This document shows positions 11,946 through 22,597 of a stretch of 64,000 bases of DNA, piece after piece. The stretch comes from Larix kaempferi (taxonomy: Eukaryota; Streptophyta; Pinopsida; Pinales; Pinaceae). Made by a program: the position numbers and the translations under genes. The stretch is taken from NCBI GenBank assembly GCA_027924585.1, contig BSBM01000150.1:19202001-19266000 (forward strand). Direction: 5' to 3'. The notes under the pieces were generated by a model. The model saw nothing but the letters and a program-made list of their open reading frames with translations, was not told the origin of the DNA and did no database searches. The stretch's first letter is position 1; each line of letters opens with the position of its first letter.

Positions 11946-13100
11946 GAGCATCATGCATGCAAGGAATTTGATTGGATAAACCCTTATACCGCATGTGTGT
12001 GTATTCCAATATTGTAGAGTAATTTGTTTGGGGTTGCCTTGTTGGTTTCTTGTATGGACATAACTCCTTATTTTATTATGGCATATTTGAACCTATTGCA
12101 TATATAAAGCTTCACCTATTGTATATATAAAGTGATGAAAGAGATATTGTAATCATTATCATCATTGTATTGTATTGTTTGTAGAGAGAAAGTATGATAG
12201 GGCATGAGGAAACCTTGGGATCAAGACACTAGGGTTCATGAGAAAACCCTTAGAGAAGAAAAGGAAAGAGAGAGGTGTCTTAGATGTTCATGGAAAGATG
12301 TCTCTTACAATGTGATGCTAGGGTCTGCTCTTATGATTCTAGGGGTTTATGTTATGCATGTAAATCTTATAGAAGAACATGATGTTGGAGATGACAGATG
12401 TTTCTTATGGATCTTTTTGTAGTGATGTTTCTTATGGATCTTGTTGTAGTGCTAGGGTTCTACCCTAATGGAAGACATGGAGAGTGGATCAATCACCTTG
12501 CATAATTTTGTAGCCTTGTTCTAGATGAAGATAGTGGAGAGATTATGTTTATAGATCTTGTTTAGTGTGATGCCTTTCATAGAACAAGACTCAATTATTG
12601 TATCCCCGTTGTTCTGTAAAGGTCTTGGTGATTGTATCGTTGTTAGATTGAAGACCCTGTGATTTAGCGTAGAATAAGACTTGGTTATTGTATCATTTAG
12701 AGGCTAGCACTAGAGTTGTCTTCCCATGTACTTATGCGATGCAACATGGCTAGGGATTATAAACTTTAAAGAAGACAGTAGTGTTAATGTGGAGACATAT
12801 GTGTTACAAGCTTGTTGTATGTGCCTAGTACTTGCCAATGTTGATGCTAGCATGGTGTAGTGACTAGGTTTGGTTGGAAGAGACTTTTGGCTAAGAGTTG
12901 GTGGCTAGAGTTTTCTCATGGTTTTGCTAGATAAGGTTTGGGGAGCTTAACTTATACCTAGTTGATCTCTTAGCATTAATCATACCAATATATTTATAAA
13001 AACGAGCCCTGAGCATAGGGATGGGAATATGTAGATATTATCAAGGGAAGGGATTTGTTCAATTTTATCATGGGAACGGATTTTTTTTAATAAACTTATC
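11946..13100. other. Unassigned, LTR-like sequence
   Basis: No supported gene. It holds a local duplication around TATATAAAG (about 12090-12135), another around GATGTTTCTTATGGATCTT (about 12397-12440), and a stretch at 12790-12960 that recurs in diverged form at 13380-13560 (phrases GTTGATGCTAGCATG and GTGGCTAGAGTTT). The TATATAAAG box could be an old LTR promoter. The phrase TGTTGAGTCC at 11932 could be an LTR start, but no partner LTR was found. Confidence 0.4.
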
Positions 13101-13245
13101 ATAGATTGGTATCTTACAAAATGAGAGCAAAACCTTATGCTCCTCAAAAGAATGGTATTGTTGAAAGATAGAAACACTCATCAACAAAATCTTGTTGTTG
13201 AAAGATAGAACAAAACCTTGATTGAGGTCGAGTAAGAAAGAGTTG
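13100..13245 (+). pseudogene. Copia integrase relic
   Basis: On the plus strand near 13130 one frame reads KPYAPQKNGIVER, then a stop. This is the well-known copia integrase segment PYxPQxNGxxER. The VER part is repeated about 50 bases later and continues as NKTLIEVE, matching the usual continuation of that domain. So this is a short relic with a small internal duplication. Nothing else of the integrase is clear. Confidence 0.65.
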
Positions 13246-13924
13246 CTGGTGACCTTACCTTAAGGCCTTACAGTCAAGCACTTCATCCATTGATGGCATC
13301 CTTACCTTATAGACAATCGAGTTTGACAATTTGGTCTTGTTGTCTGTTCTTTCAATATACACAAGCTCTGGCTCAATTTTCGAGATTTTGTTGTATGTTC
13401 CTATGAGGACTTGCTAGTGTTGATGCTAGCATGTTGAAGATCTTTGGTTGAGTGACCAACTTCGGGTGGGAAATATTTTTGTTTAAGAATTAGTGGCTAG
13501 AGTTTCATGATTTCGCTAGCTAGGGTTTGGAGAGATTAATTTGTATCAAGTTTTTTATTAAGTTATGGTATGTATTTGTACTTCATCTTTTATGTATTAA
13601 TTGAGTATTTTAAATATCTAATTATTGTATACTTACATATTTGGTTTTCGACTTATCTTGTCTTTTTTATTGTGTAAATTCTAGCACTTGTTGTTCATGT
13701 TAATTTTATATAACATAGTGTTGAAATTGTTAAAATATTTAAAATGTATCTTGAAGATAAGAGGGAAAATTTATTGTCATAAAATATGTTGTAATAGAGT
13801 CATTTCAGCATTGTTATATACATGAATAAGAATACCCTAGAAGTTGTAAGTTTTTGACATTTTTTTTTGTAAGTTAGAAGTTCATATTATATCACACAAA
13901 AAAAATACAAGTATACAAAGATAT
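13246..13924. other. No gene seen
   Basis: AT-rich sequence without a recognisable domain. The part around 13380-13560 is a diverged second copy of 12790-12960. Confidence 0.4.
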
Positions 13925-14098
13925 GAGCCTCTCACAAGGAGAAAACAACTCAGTCAAGAGAGTCTGGGAACCATAAGTGTACCTGATAGGGACTAACCCA
14001 AAAAGAAAACTGAGCCTCCCACAAGGAGAAAACAACTCAGGAAAGAGTCTGAAAACCATAAAAGTAATTGTCTGAGACTAATCTTATGACAACAAAGA
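13925..14098. repeat. Tandem duplication, period 87 bp
   Basis: The phrase GAGCCTCYCACAAGGAGAAA starts at 13925 and again at 14012. Each copy is followed by AACAACTCAG and AACCATAA. Two copies only. Confidence 0.7.
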
Positions 14099-14335
14099 CC
14101 TGCAAATATAAACTTGACTGCTCTATAATACTGTAAAAAAGGACATATAGTTTGAGAAGCATAATAAAAAATAAACCGGTCTGTGAAACCAAAAAAGAGA
14201 ACGGGAACAACCTGGTACTAGTTCGACGGCCCCGTCTCCACGCGTGGTTTGGGTTCTAGTTGTATCGGCATGTCCATGGCATTGCTTGTCAATTATCGCT
14301 GGATACTCGTTGGAGCTCAATTTGGAATCCTGAAT

Positions 14336-15000
14336 TTAAGGCTCGGTATTCTGCTCAATAACCTCTGACTTCTCATCATTATTTTCAGCTTTCACCTCCA
14401 CGCCGTGAGAAGCATCAATGGTAGCAGGGTTGTGTGCAGTAATGTGGGTGTATTCTTCATCGTGCCACCAACGGACAGTTCCATCGGCATCGAGATATGC
14501 CAACAGAGGTGATGGGATACCAAAGAGTTCTGCTATGTCCGCGCACCAGTTGATAATATATTGCACCCGACGGCTCAGGTTCTGAAAACGACCCGAGGCA
14601 TCCTCCTCTACGTCATGAATGCCATTCCTTATACGTGCGACGCCGCTGTTATGAATTTCCTGAGGCCTTTCCCTCTATCCATGACCGCGTCGACTAATTC
14701 CTCTGTGTTATTCACGCACCATGGCAGGGGAACCCTGGTACCGCACTCTACCAATTCTGTCGACGATCAAAGAATATGGAAGTGATTTTGGTCTATGCGT
14801 AAACCACAGAGAGAAAGTGGAAATGAATCCATCGACCACATTCCTCGGCGTATACCCATCGCCTCCGATTTTTCCACCACAATCATGTCGAAATAAATGC
14901 AGGATGGTAGTGACGTCCTCTCAAATCTGTAGGTGGTTAAATTCCTTTCTACAGTGGAATATCGTTGAGCGACGTCAAGTGGCCTTGGTCGTGACGTCCA
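14336..15000 (-). pseudogene. Broken gene of unknown family (GC-richer)
   Basis: The base composition is clearly richer in G and C than the neighbours. The minus strand carries protein-like sequence in short open pieces joined by frameshifts. Going downstream these read: LHLFRHDCGG and GDGYTPRNVVDGF; then PYSLIVDRIGRVRYQGSPA; then EELVDAVMDRGKGLRKF; then GVARIRNGIHDVEEDASG; then IINWCADIAELFGIPSPLL and YLDADGTVRWWHDEEYTHI. The last piece ends in a glutamate-rich tail with TAA at 14336. At least two frame changes (near 14645 and 14715) and a stop near 14925 rule out an intact gene. I do not recognise the family. It could be an exon or a retro-copy of a host gene. Confidence 0.5.
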
Positions 15001-15053
15001 TTATGCCTATAATTAAGGCTCGTCCTGTCATGCACATGCTATCTGAGGACTAA

Positions 15054-15821
15054 TTAAATTTATGTTATTTATGCATGTACATGTGGATAATTATGCAAGA
15101 TCCTAATTTTGGATGCACAAAATATTCCACCAATTGAAAAAGGTTGCAAGTTCTTATTACGAGCAAGATACCACAAGCAACTAGTAAGTGAAAATGGAGA
15201 GCTACTTTATCCTTCCAATTGTAACATGTCATTTTCAACTACTATCTTGAGTTGATGGTACTTCACCATCAATTGGATTTATTTTATGACACCCCAATAG
15301 TATGTGTTTGTTTAAAATATTAAGGGTTGAAGGAGAACCCTTGACATGTCACACCATCCCATTATATTAAAGATCAACTACCCAATGTTGATAGTGTAAT
15401 ACCTCCCACCTTGGTAAAAAATCCAATAGGTAATCTAGAAAAGGCACGTAGGAACAAACTTTCATATGCTCCTTTTTTGAAATTTTGGAATCCAAAATAA
15501 CTATGTTTCATCCTAAATTGACAAATTCGTCTCCTTCAATTGAGTCAACCAAAATTTCTAGTGATCCAAACAATGATATCAATACCGCCTAAAACATCTC
15601 TAAGAGGAGATCCAAAAGGTTGTATACGCTAAGAGAAAAACTATCCAAGTACACACCAAGGTCATTTCAATTCTTATAGGGTAGTGCTGACTTATTTCTT
15701 CATGTTGACCTACATAGTAAATACCAAAACTATTTTAATTATGCTTTGTATGGTGCTTGTCCATCTTCTCCACCCATGCCTGATGTTGTGATCGGATTTT
15801 AATTTTGTGGTAATAATTATA
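15054..15821. other. Left flank of the small gag element
   Basis: Mostly AT-rich with no intact gene. Between about 15480 and 15800 plus-strand frames give protein-like but broken sequence (for example YTPRSFQFL and YGACPSSPPMP). It continues, across the inserted element, into the SET-like fragment at 18560, so both belong to one older degraded locus. Confidence 0.4.
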
Positions 15822-16015
15822 TGCTATGAATATTTATTTAATATTATTATTTATTAATTAGTAGATTATTAGGTTATTAGTGAAAGGGCGTAACCCTTCA
15901 CAATGTTGGATCAAGCCTATAAAAGGCGATCTTATTGTATCATCTTTCATCTTATCAATTCAATAATATATATATCTTATTCAATATGGATATCGCGTCC
16001 TAGTTTTCTGCCGCA
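15822..16015 (+). repeat. 5' LTR of the TR-GAG element
   Basis: 194 bp, from TGCTATGAAT to TTCTGCCGCA. It differs from the 3' LTR at only a few positions. It contains a TATA box (15918-15926) and a small hairpin around GGGCGTAACCC (about 15886-15900). Confidence 0.9.
15918..15926 (+). promoter_or_regulatory. TATA box in LTR
   Basis: TATAAAAGG, close to the plant consensus, lies about 95 bases before the LTR end. The same box is present in the 3' LTR near 18390. Start site inferred, not seen. Confidence 0.65.
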
Positions 16016-16017
16016 TT

Positions 16018-16029
16018 TGGTATCAGAGC
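16018..16029 (+). other. Primer-binding site (initiator tRNA-Met)
   Basis: TGGTATCAGAGC begins two bases after the LTR. It is the standard plant LTR-element site complementary to the 3' end of initiator methionine tRNA. Confidence 0.9.
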
Positions 16030-16846
16030 CCGGTTTCGGCTCCTTCAACCTGAGCTCAGATTCGGCTCACATCTCGTGAACTCTGAGCTCGGACTCGGCT
16101 CATCAACGACGCGGGTGAACTCGGATTTGGATTCAATCATTCGTCCCCGTCCCCCACGCATCTTCATCCTCTCCACGCAACACCCTGCGTAGTTCTCCTG
16201 CCACCGCTGCCTCCACTCTCCAAATCCCACCCCCATCCAGTTCCCTCCTCCTCCCTTCGCGTCACCTCGCGTTCACCTTTCCCGCGTCCATCATCTCCCT
16301 AGATTTCCCCTCTTCACCTATGCTGACTCCTCACCCCCTGCGCCCTAGCTCTGCGGCTCCATCCCGCTCTGCGCTGCCTGCTCCCCCATTTCCCTCCTGC
16401 GCCACGACCTCTGCTCTACCCACGCCAGTGCTCCCTACACCCCTCCTCCATCGCACCCCTCACAGCTCGTCCCTCCACATCCTCCCCCATCGCCCACTCC
16501 CCCTGGTCGTCACCTAAACGCAGCTCCCCTTCCGCCCAACTCCACCATTCCACTTCTCCTCTTCCGGCCGCTACATCTCACACTCTCCATCTCCACCCAC
16601 GCTCCCTCCACGTCAAACGTAAACCCTAATTTTTAATAAAAAATAAATATTATATAAAAATTGTTATATTAATATTTAATTTTATTAAAAAATTACAATC
16701 CACAAATTATAAAAAAATATTTAAATATAATCATTATTATATTTATTTATTTTATTCATATAATAATTATTGTCTCTACAATAATTTTTTATTAAATTTA
16801 GTCCTACAAAATTGATTCCAATTATTCACCACCACACTTAAGAAGC
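16030..16846 (+). other. Long leader of the TR-GAG element
   Basis: About 800 bases between the primer site and the gag start. The first 590 are cytosine-rich and pyrimidine-rich with repeated CTCGGAYTCGGCTCA phrases. The rest is very AT-rich. Short open frames here have biased composition and no domain, so I do not call them genes. Confidence 0.55.
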
Positions 16847-18236
16847 ATGACGACAGAGTTAAAAGCTCAAATTGCGAAAATAGAGAAGGATTTCCAAACT
16901 TTCAAGGAAATGACCACCAAGAGCCAAGAAGCACTTAAGAAAGAAATTAAAGAGGAAGTGATTCAAGTAATGGAGCAGAAAATGGATGACAAGTTCGACA
17001 TTATGAGCAAGGAACAAAAAATGTTAGACCAAAAAATGACGCAGAACCATAATACATTAATGGAGATGTTAGAAAGACTAATGCAAAAAAAAGACCAAGT
17101 CGGCAGTCCAGATGTGCTAGATGCCTCATCTCATATTGTCACATAGGAAGCACTTGCCAAGAATCAAGAAGAATTGCAAAAAGAAATGAAGATTAACAAT
17201 GCGACGCTTAAGCAAGAGATAGAAACAAAAGTACTGCCAGAGATGGAGGCACGGTTAAACAGCCAAATAGAAGCTATCAGTAAGATAGTAGAGAATAAAA
17301 AAGATAAAAATCACCGCCAGCAACGAAGCAGTTCAAATATGTCACTTACGTCATCCAGTAGTTCTGATCCACCATCAAAACATAAAGCAAGAGGGAATCA
17401 ATATCACCCTTACATAGTGTACCCACCTAAGGCAAAAATAGAGTTGTCGAAATACAATGGAAGTGAAGACCAATGCGTTGCTTGGCTAAACAAAGCAGAA
17501 GAATACTTCGACATTTACAATATTCAATCTGACGAGGAGAAGGTGAAATATGCGTCAATGCATATGGAAGGGTATGCCTATAATTGGTACCTTTGGTGGA
17601 AGAGAGACAATTTTGCCTACACCTGGAACATGTTCAAAAATGATTTTTTTAATAGGTTTCAAGGAATCAAGGAAGATGAGTTTTTCAGTAAACTTACGAG
17701 ATTACAACAAGTTGGAAGTGTTGAGGAATTCACACATCAGTGGGAATCCTTGTCGACACGAGTATTTGGGTTGTCTGACAAGCAGACTCGAAACCTATTT
17801 AGGAGGTCTTAAACCATACCTCCAAAGAGAGTTAAAGTTACACGACATACCTAACGTAGAGGTAGCAAGACATAAAGCAAAAGCCGCAGAACGCAAACTG
17901 GAAGGAATAAAAACAAGAGGCGACAACCATCATCGACAAGAAAAAGAGACACAATGTAGGTACTGTGAAGATACGTGGTCGCCCGACCATCAATGCCACA
18001 AAGCTCAATCATATGCCTATGAAATGGAAAATAGATCAAAGCCATCTAACAGTTACTCGGATAATAGAAAGAAGAAGAAAAACATATGTCGTCGATGTGG
18101 TGATGATTGGATCCCAGGCCATAAATGTAGGAACAATCAAACAGTACAGTGCAAAATCATCAATGGAAAGGAAGTGCAAGTCTCTACACAAGAAATCATG
18201 TCCGATTCTAATACCGACACTGAATCTGAATGAATG
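16847..18236 (+). pseudogene. gag of the TR-GAG element, lightly broken
   Basis: The protein starts MTTELKAQIAKIEKDF at 16847. The first 100 residues are rich in K, E and Q and look like a coiled coil. A TAG (17144-17146) interrupts the frame, and the same frame continues. The gag core follows: WLNKAEEYFDIYNI, then AYNWYLWWKRD, then FNRFQGI, then SVEEFTHQWE. Near 17795-17810 the frame shifts by one. The rest carries two C-x2-C-x7-H-x-C knuckles (CRYCEDTWSPDHQC and CRRCGDDWIPGHKC) and an acidic end, TDTESE, stopping at 18234-18236. This is a Ty3/gypsy-type capsid and nucleocapsid without protease. One stop plus one shift separate it from an open frame. Whether the family's master copy is open cannot be told here. 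Confidence 0.85.
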
Positions 18237-18280
18237 ACGACATTAGGAAAATACTCAAGCTTTGAGGACAAAGCTTTCCT

Positions 18281-18290
18281 AAGGGGAAGG
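18281..18290 (+). other. Polypurine tract
   Basis: AAGGGGAAGG stands three bases before the 3' LTR start, the usual position for the plus-strand primer. Confidence 0.8.
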
Positions 18291-18293
18291 CAA

Positions 18294-18487
18294 TGCTATG
18301 AATATTTATTTAATATTATTATTTATTAATTAATAGATTATTAGGTTATTAGTGAAAGGGCGTAACCCTTCACAATGTTGGATCAAGCCTATAAAAGGCG
18401 ATCTTATTGTATCATCTTTCATCTTATCAATTCAATAATATATATATCTTATTCAATATGGATCTCGCGTCCTAGTTTTCTGCCGCA
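18294..18487 (+). repeat. 3' LTR of the TR-GAG element
   Basis: 194 bp copy of 15822-16015 with a few differences. It is followed by the duplicated target TTATA. Confidence 0.9.
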
Positions 18488-18559
18488 TTATATGATTGCC
18501 AATAGTCTCAAATAAATTCTACAAATCTTGGGTTGTTTATCCTTTCACATGTATTCGTT

Positions 18560-18971
18560 TCTCCAAATAGGAAATAACACTTATGCCATTTTGTGGACCT
18601 CTTTATTGCGAGTTTGAATACTTGAATAATGTTAAATACCAACATAAAGTTTCCATGTAATGTGCATGAATGGTTATGATTCTGAAAATTTTCATAGGAA
18701 GAACCTTGTATATATAGATAGTCGTCCATGCACTCATGGGAACATCGAAGGGTTCATAAATGGTGTAGGTGTTCATTATTTAGTGCAAATTATTCATTTG
18801 GGGAACACTCTAATGAAAAGGAAAGCATCCAAATTTTTTATTGTGCATGCAATGCCTATATTGTCTTTTGGTAACGAGTTGTTAATAAAATATAACTTTT
18901 GTAGACCACCAACCACTCATCAAAGACACCTTGCATTGGGAAAACCTTTAGATGTCAAGTTGAGGCGTTAA
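18560..18971 (+). pseudogene. SET-domain-like fragment
   Basis: Plus-strand frames give, in order: PFCGPLYCEFEYLN (near 18577); then, from about 18710, YIDSRPCTHGNIEGFINGVG; then KFFIVHAMPILSFGNELLIKYNF. These resemble the C-terminal half of a SET methyltransferase domain, in which YIDA, GNxARFINHSC and an A-xxI-xxGEEL-xxxY block appear in that order. The catalytic NHSC is replaced by NGVG, so no activity is expected. The fragment lies just before a CACTA transposase relic on the same strand, so it may have been captured by that transposon or be an old host pseudogene. The family match is by eye only. Confidence 0.45.
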
Positions 18972-19443
18972 AAAAGATCAATGGGTAATTGTATTTTTAT
19001 TTTTATTTTCAATGGAATTATTGTAAACATATTGCTTAATTTGACATTTTGTTTTATAAAATGGTTGGTTAATGCACATGTACCATTGGAAAAAATATCC
19101 ATGCTTCAAATAATTGTTTGGGATATTGTTTGAACCAACTAAATGCACTCTACTTACTAGTATCATCAATGTATTATTCAATATTTTTGCAATAAGAATT
19201 CTAACAATGAGCGACCTATCCACCATCTTTCGTTGAACCCCACTATGATGTCAAATAAAGATAAGGCTACCAAATGAGCACAAATTGAAGAGGAATCATA
19301 CCAAGCATGGTTGCAACAACCATCTATTCAATTCTTCCTACATCTTGAGTCACAAATCCAAAATGTCTACAATAACACCAGTTCTTCGCATGTTCACAAT
19401 GAAGTCATGGAATAGAGATTGTTATGGATCATTCCTATAGGAA

Positions 19444-21330
19444 ATGAGTGCCATGGAGGTAATTTTGTTACATGAATTCCAACAAGATCAACTAGGGGAT
19501 AATGCTCATATCACCGATACCTTATTTGAAATATTGCAATTTGCTTCCACCACCCGTCTCTTTGGACATCGGTCAAATTCTACCCATCTAGGTACAAAAA
19601 TGTTAATGTACAATTTGAAAGCAATCTATGGTATGTTAGACATGTGTTTCTTGTTTCTTTTGAGGTAACTGACCATTAATTTCTCTATATTTTGAGGATT
19701 CATGTTGCAAAATCAACATTGTAAAAGGTTAATTTTTTGCATGCTTGATGATAGTGTACATTTATATTTCCTACTAATTGTAAGTTACTCAAACATAAGA
19801 TTCTTCTGAGTGATAATATATTTCCAGAAAACTATGAAGAGGAAAATCAAATGTTGAAAAGATTGGGTGTTGAGTACATATCATATCATGCTTGTCTAAA
19901 TGATTATATTCTATATAGAGGAAAATATGTAGACAAATATATATGTCCAGAATGTGGGCATAATAGGTTCAAGAAATAGAAAATTAGGAGTAAAGCACAT
20001 GGTCCTCCTCATAATATAATGAAGCACATGCCTATAATCCCAATTATTCAAATGCTTTTCCATTGTAAATAATTAACCATGTTCCAGGGGTAGCATGCCT
20101 CACACAAAAGTGAGCCATGATTTATCTGAACCCCAACAAATTCAATAGCCATGAAGCATATAGAGGATACATGGCCCACAAAATACTAGGATGAAGTACA
20201 AATCCTTTGATTGATCATATCCATGGATGGATTTAACCCATATTTCCTCCATAACACCAACTATTATGTTTGACTAGTAGTTGTGATCAATAACAATATC
20301 CCCCAAATGGTTGTCTATGAAGAGTGAACATCTTATGTTGGTTCTTATATCCCTTGGTAGAAACAAGTTAATAATATGAATGTCCACCTAAAACCATTGA
20401 TCGGTGAATTTAAGCAAGTGTGGGAAGGAATAGTTGTATATGATGTATTAAGACCGCTCCCATCGAATAGGTCTTTTCCAATCTATGGCATATGTGCATA
20501 CACCACACATGATTATCTTGGATTAGGAGTTTTATATGGTAAGCAAGTTGATTGATTTGTTTATATTCATACCAATACTATTTTTCATAGTTAATTTGGT
20601 TCAACTATTATCTTTAATACTGTTGTGCTTTAAATACAATAACATCATAGGTCTTGTAACAAGACGATTTCATGGATTTAAATGTTGTGGACCTTCTATA
20701 AAGGATAAGTGATCCAACCACCTATGAAATCCAATGACACATGCTTGAGGGTATTCCTCCTAGAAGACCACCCTTATATAAGAACAACATATGCTTTAAA
20801 TGGTAGAGAAAAGAGAGCCCCTTGACCTAAAATAATGACACTGGTTGACTGGCTTAGGGCATATGACATAGAGAAGGAAAAATAGTTTGTAGAATTTTTT
20901 TATTCAAATGGAGAACCTATGTTCAATGATCCTAATTTTTTTGAGATTTATGTTGAGAGAATGCCCATTTGGAATAAAAGGAGATATGTATTTATGAAAT
21001 TCCATATTGGGAGGGGAGCATATTAATATTTCCCACTTACTAGATCCCATGTATATATTTAAAAAAAATCTAGCTTATTTATGGAAGAACATATCATCGA
21101 AAAAAAAGTGGCACATTGGGTTTTAGGAGAGATCTTATTTCTTTACTAAAAAGAAACATTCGCCAAGAAGAGAAAGTAGAAGAGTAGTTGGTCCCTCTTG
21201 GTCTTTTAAAAAAGGTGGTGTCCCATGGATTTTGAAGAAATATGATCTTTATATGGGATGACTCAGTGGCGCTATTTCATTGTAGAAGAACATTTTCCAG
21301 GATTGAAATCACATAACCATTTCAACCTTC
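19444..21330 (+). pseudogene. CACTA (En/Spm) TNP2-type transposase, first part
   Basis: Broken plus-strand frames match the TNP2 order. LGTKMLMYNLKAIYGMLD lies near 19595. CLNDYILYRGKYVDKYICP with ECGHNRFKK follows near 19890-19975. HMPIIPIIQMLFHC is at about 20030-20070. A stretch with VVINNNIPQ, LKPLIGEFKQVWEGIVVYD and CAYTTHDYLGLG covers 20280-20540. Near 21190-21320 FKKGGVPWILKKYDL is followed by a HFPGLKSHN-like end. Stops and shifts are frequent. In living elements this protein binds the ends of the CACTA element and cuts and pastes it. The gene is split by the gypsy element at 21443 and resumes after 31194. Confidence 0.75.
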
Positions 21331-21442
21331 TAAGGGTATGTAGGTCAAGCATATTTTTTTTATTCTAATATGCACTCAAAGTTTTATGACAATTAATTTT
21401 GTATATATTTAGTTTGCAGTGTCAGTATCCTTTGCTCATGCA

Positions 21443-22597
21443 TGTAATATCCACAACTATGTTAGGATAAGGATATTAGTTTTTGGTTGTGTGTTTTCGT
21501 CAAACAGTTTGCATGACATGTGTTTATGACTTTCTACAAACAAATTGCAAACATTCTAATGAAGATATTTCGTCAAACACATTACAAGTATTCCAAATAC
21601 ACATGAAATAACAGAGACAACATGAGCATTTTTATTATGAATGGAAACTTAGATCACAACAACACAATTCTCTAATGGTTGCTATGGCAGCTACAACACA
21701 TCAATGAAACACATAAAATGCAAACCAAAAACTGATAATAATGCCTCGACTGCTCTAATATCCTATGCGTCCCCTCCAAGGCTCTCATAGCCTCCAAAAC
21801 CCTGCCACAAGTGATGTCGTTCATCCTTGATGGAAATACACCCTCCTAACACCATGAAGTGGCTTTTCATCCCTATCTTCTCTGCCCCAATGCCTACCGA
21901 GAACTTCATGTCCCTCTAGAGTCTTCATGGTTATGGAAAATGGTGGATTCGCCACCTAAGGAGCCTCCACAAACCTTCCTATCCCCATGAATTCTTCTAG
22001 ACACCTTTACAGCCTCTCCTATATCCACAACACTACCAAATGAAGGATCGCCCCCTCCACTAAACCCACATCGAACCTCAAAGTTCCACGATTCTCCTCC
22101 TAATTCCCACGACCCTACAATAAAGTGACTCAAATCCTTGAGGAAAATATCCCAAGCAAGTCGCTACACCATGAAACCGAAGATCAATTGGAAAATGAAG
22201 CTCTGATGGAAACCACGTATGAATTTCCCCCATGTCTAGCTAGGGTATATATTGCACCACTGAAACCAAACCACAATGCAAGGGCTTTTCCAAACCCCAA
22301 CTAAAACCTTGGCTCACAAGAGCACTCGAATCAAGAGATCAATCCAAAACATAATCATGAAAGTGAGGTGCTTCCCCTCCTTTTATATTTATCTAGTGCT
22401 TTTTCTAGAATGTTTCCTCATTGACTTAGTCCACATGACCCTTTTAATTAAATGTCACTTTAGAAATACAATAGGTCCTAGCTAAGTGACATCAATAATT
22501 ACTCCCCAATTCCCTTTTCTTCACTGACTATAACCTATGGGAGTCATATAGGATACTAAGTCATCCCCTCATCATGATCAAGTGGAAGGGGACATCA
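21443..22597 (-). repeat. 3' LTR of gypsy element 1
   Basis: Starts TGTAATATCC and ends GGGGACATCA on the plus strand. The polyprotein frame runs through the polypurine tract into its first bases on the minus strand. Confidence 0.85.

Larger units (their letters stand above)
15822..18487 (+). mobile_element. Small gag-only LTR element (TR-GAG type)
   Basis: Two 194 bp LTRs (15822-16015 and 18294-18487) flank a 2.3 kb internal region. TTATA borders both ends (15817-15821 and 18488-18492). A perfect initiator-methionine primer-binding site follows the left LTR and a purine tract, AAGGGGAAGG, precedes the right LTR. The only gene is a gypsy-type gag. Polymerase domains are absent and there is no room for them. 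This fits the published TR-GAG class, which relies on enzymes supplied by other elements. The LTRs are almost identical by eye, so insertion was fairly recent. Confidence 0.9.

Noticed and set aside
11418-11954. 178-residue minus-strand open frame
   Set aside because: It lies entirely across tandem repeats, its residues repeat with them, and no domain is visible.
16045-16517. Short open frames in the GC-rich leader of the TR-GAG element
   Set aside because: Composition is proline- or arginine-biased because of cytosine-rich sequence. They lie between the primer site and gag, and no domain was recognised.
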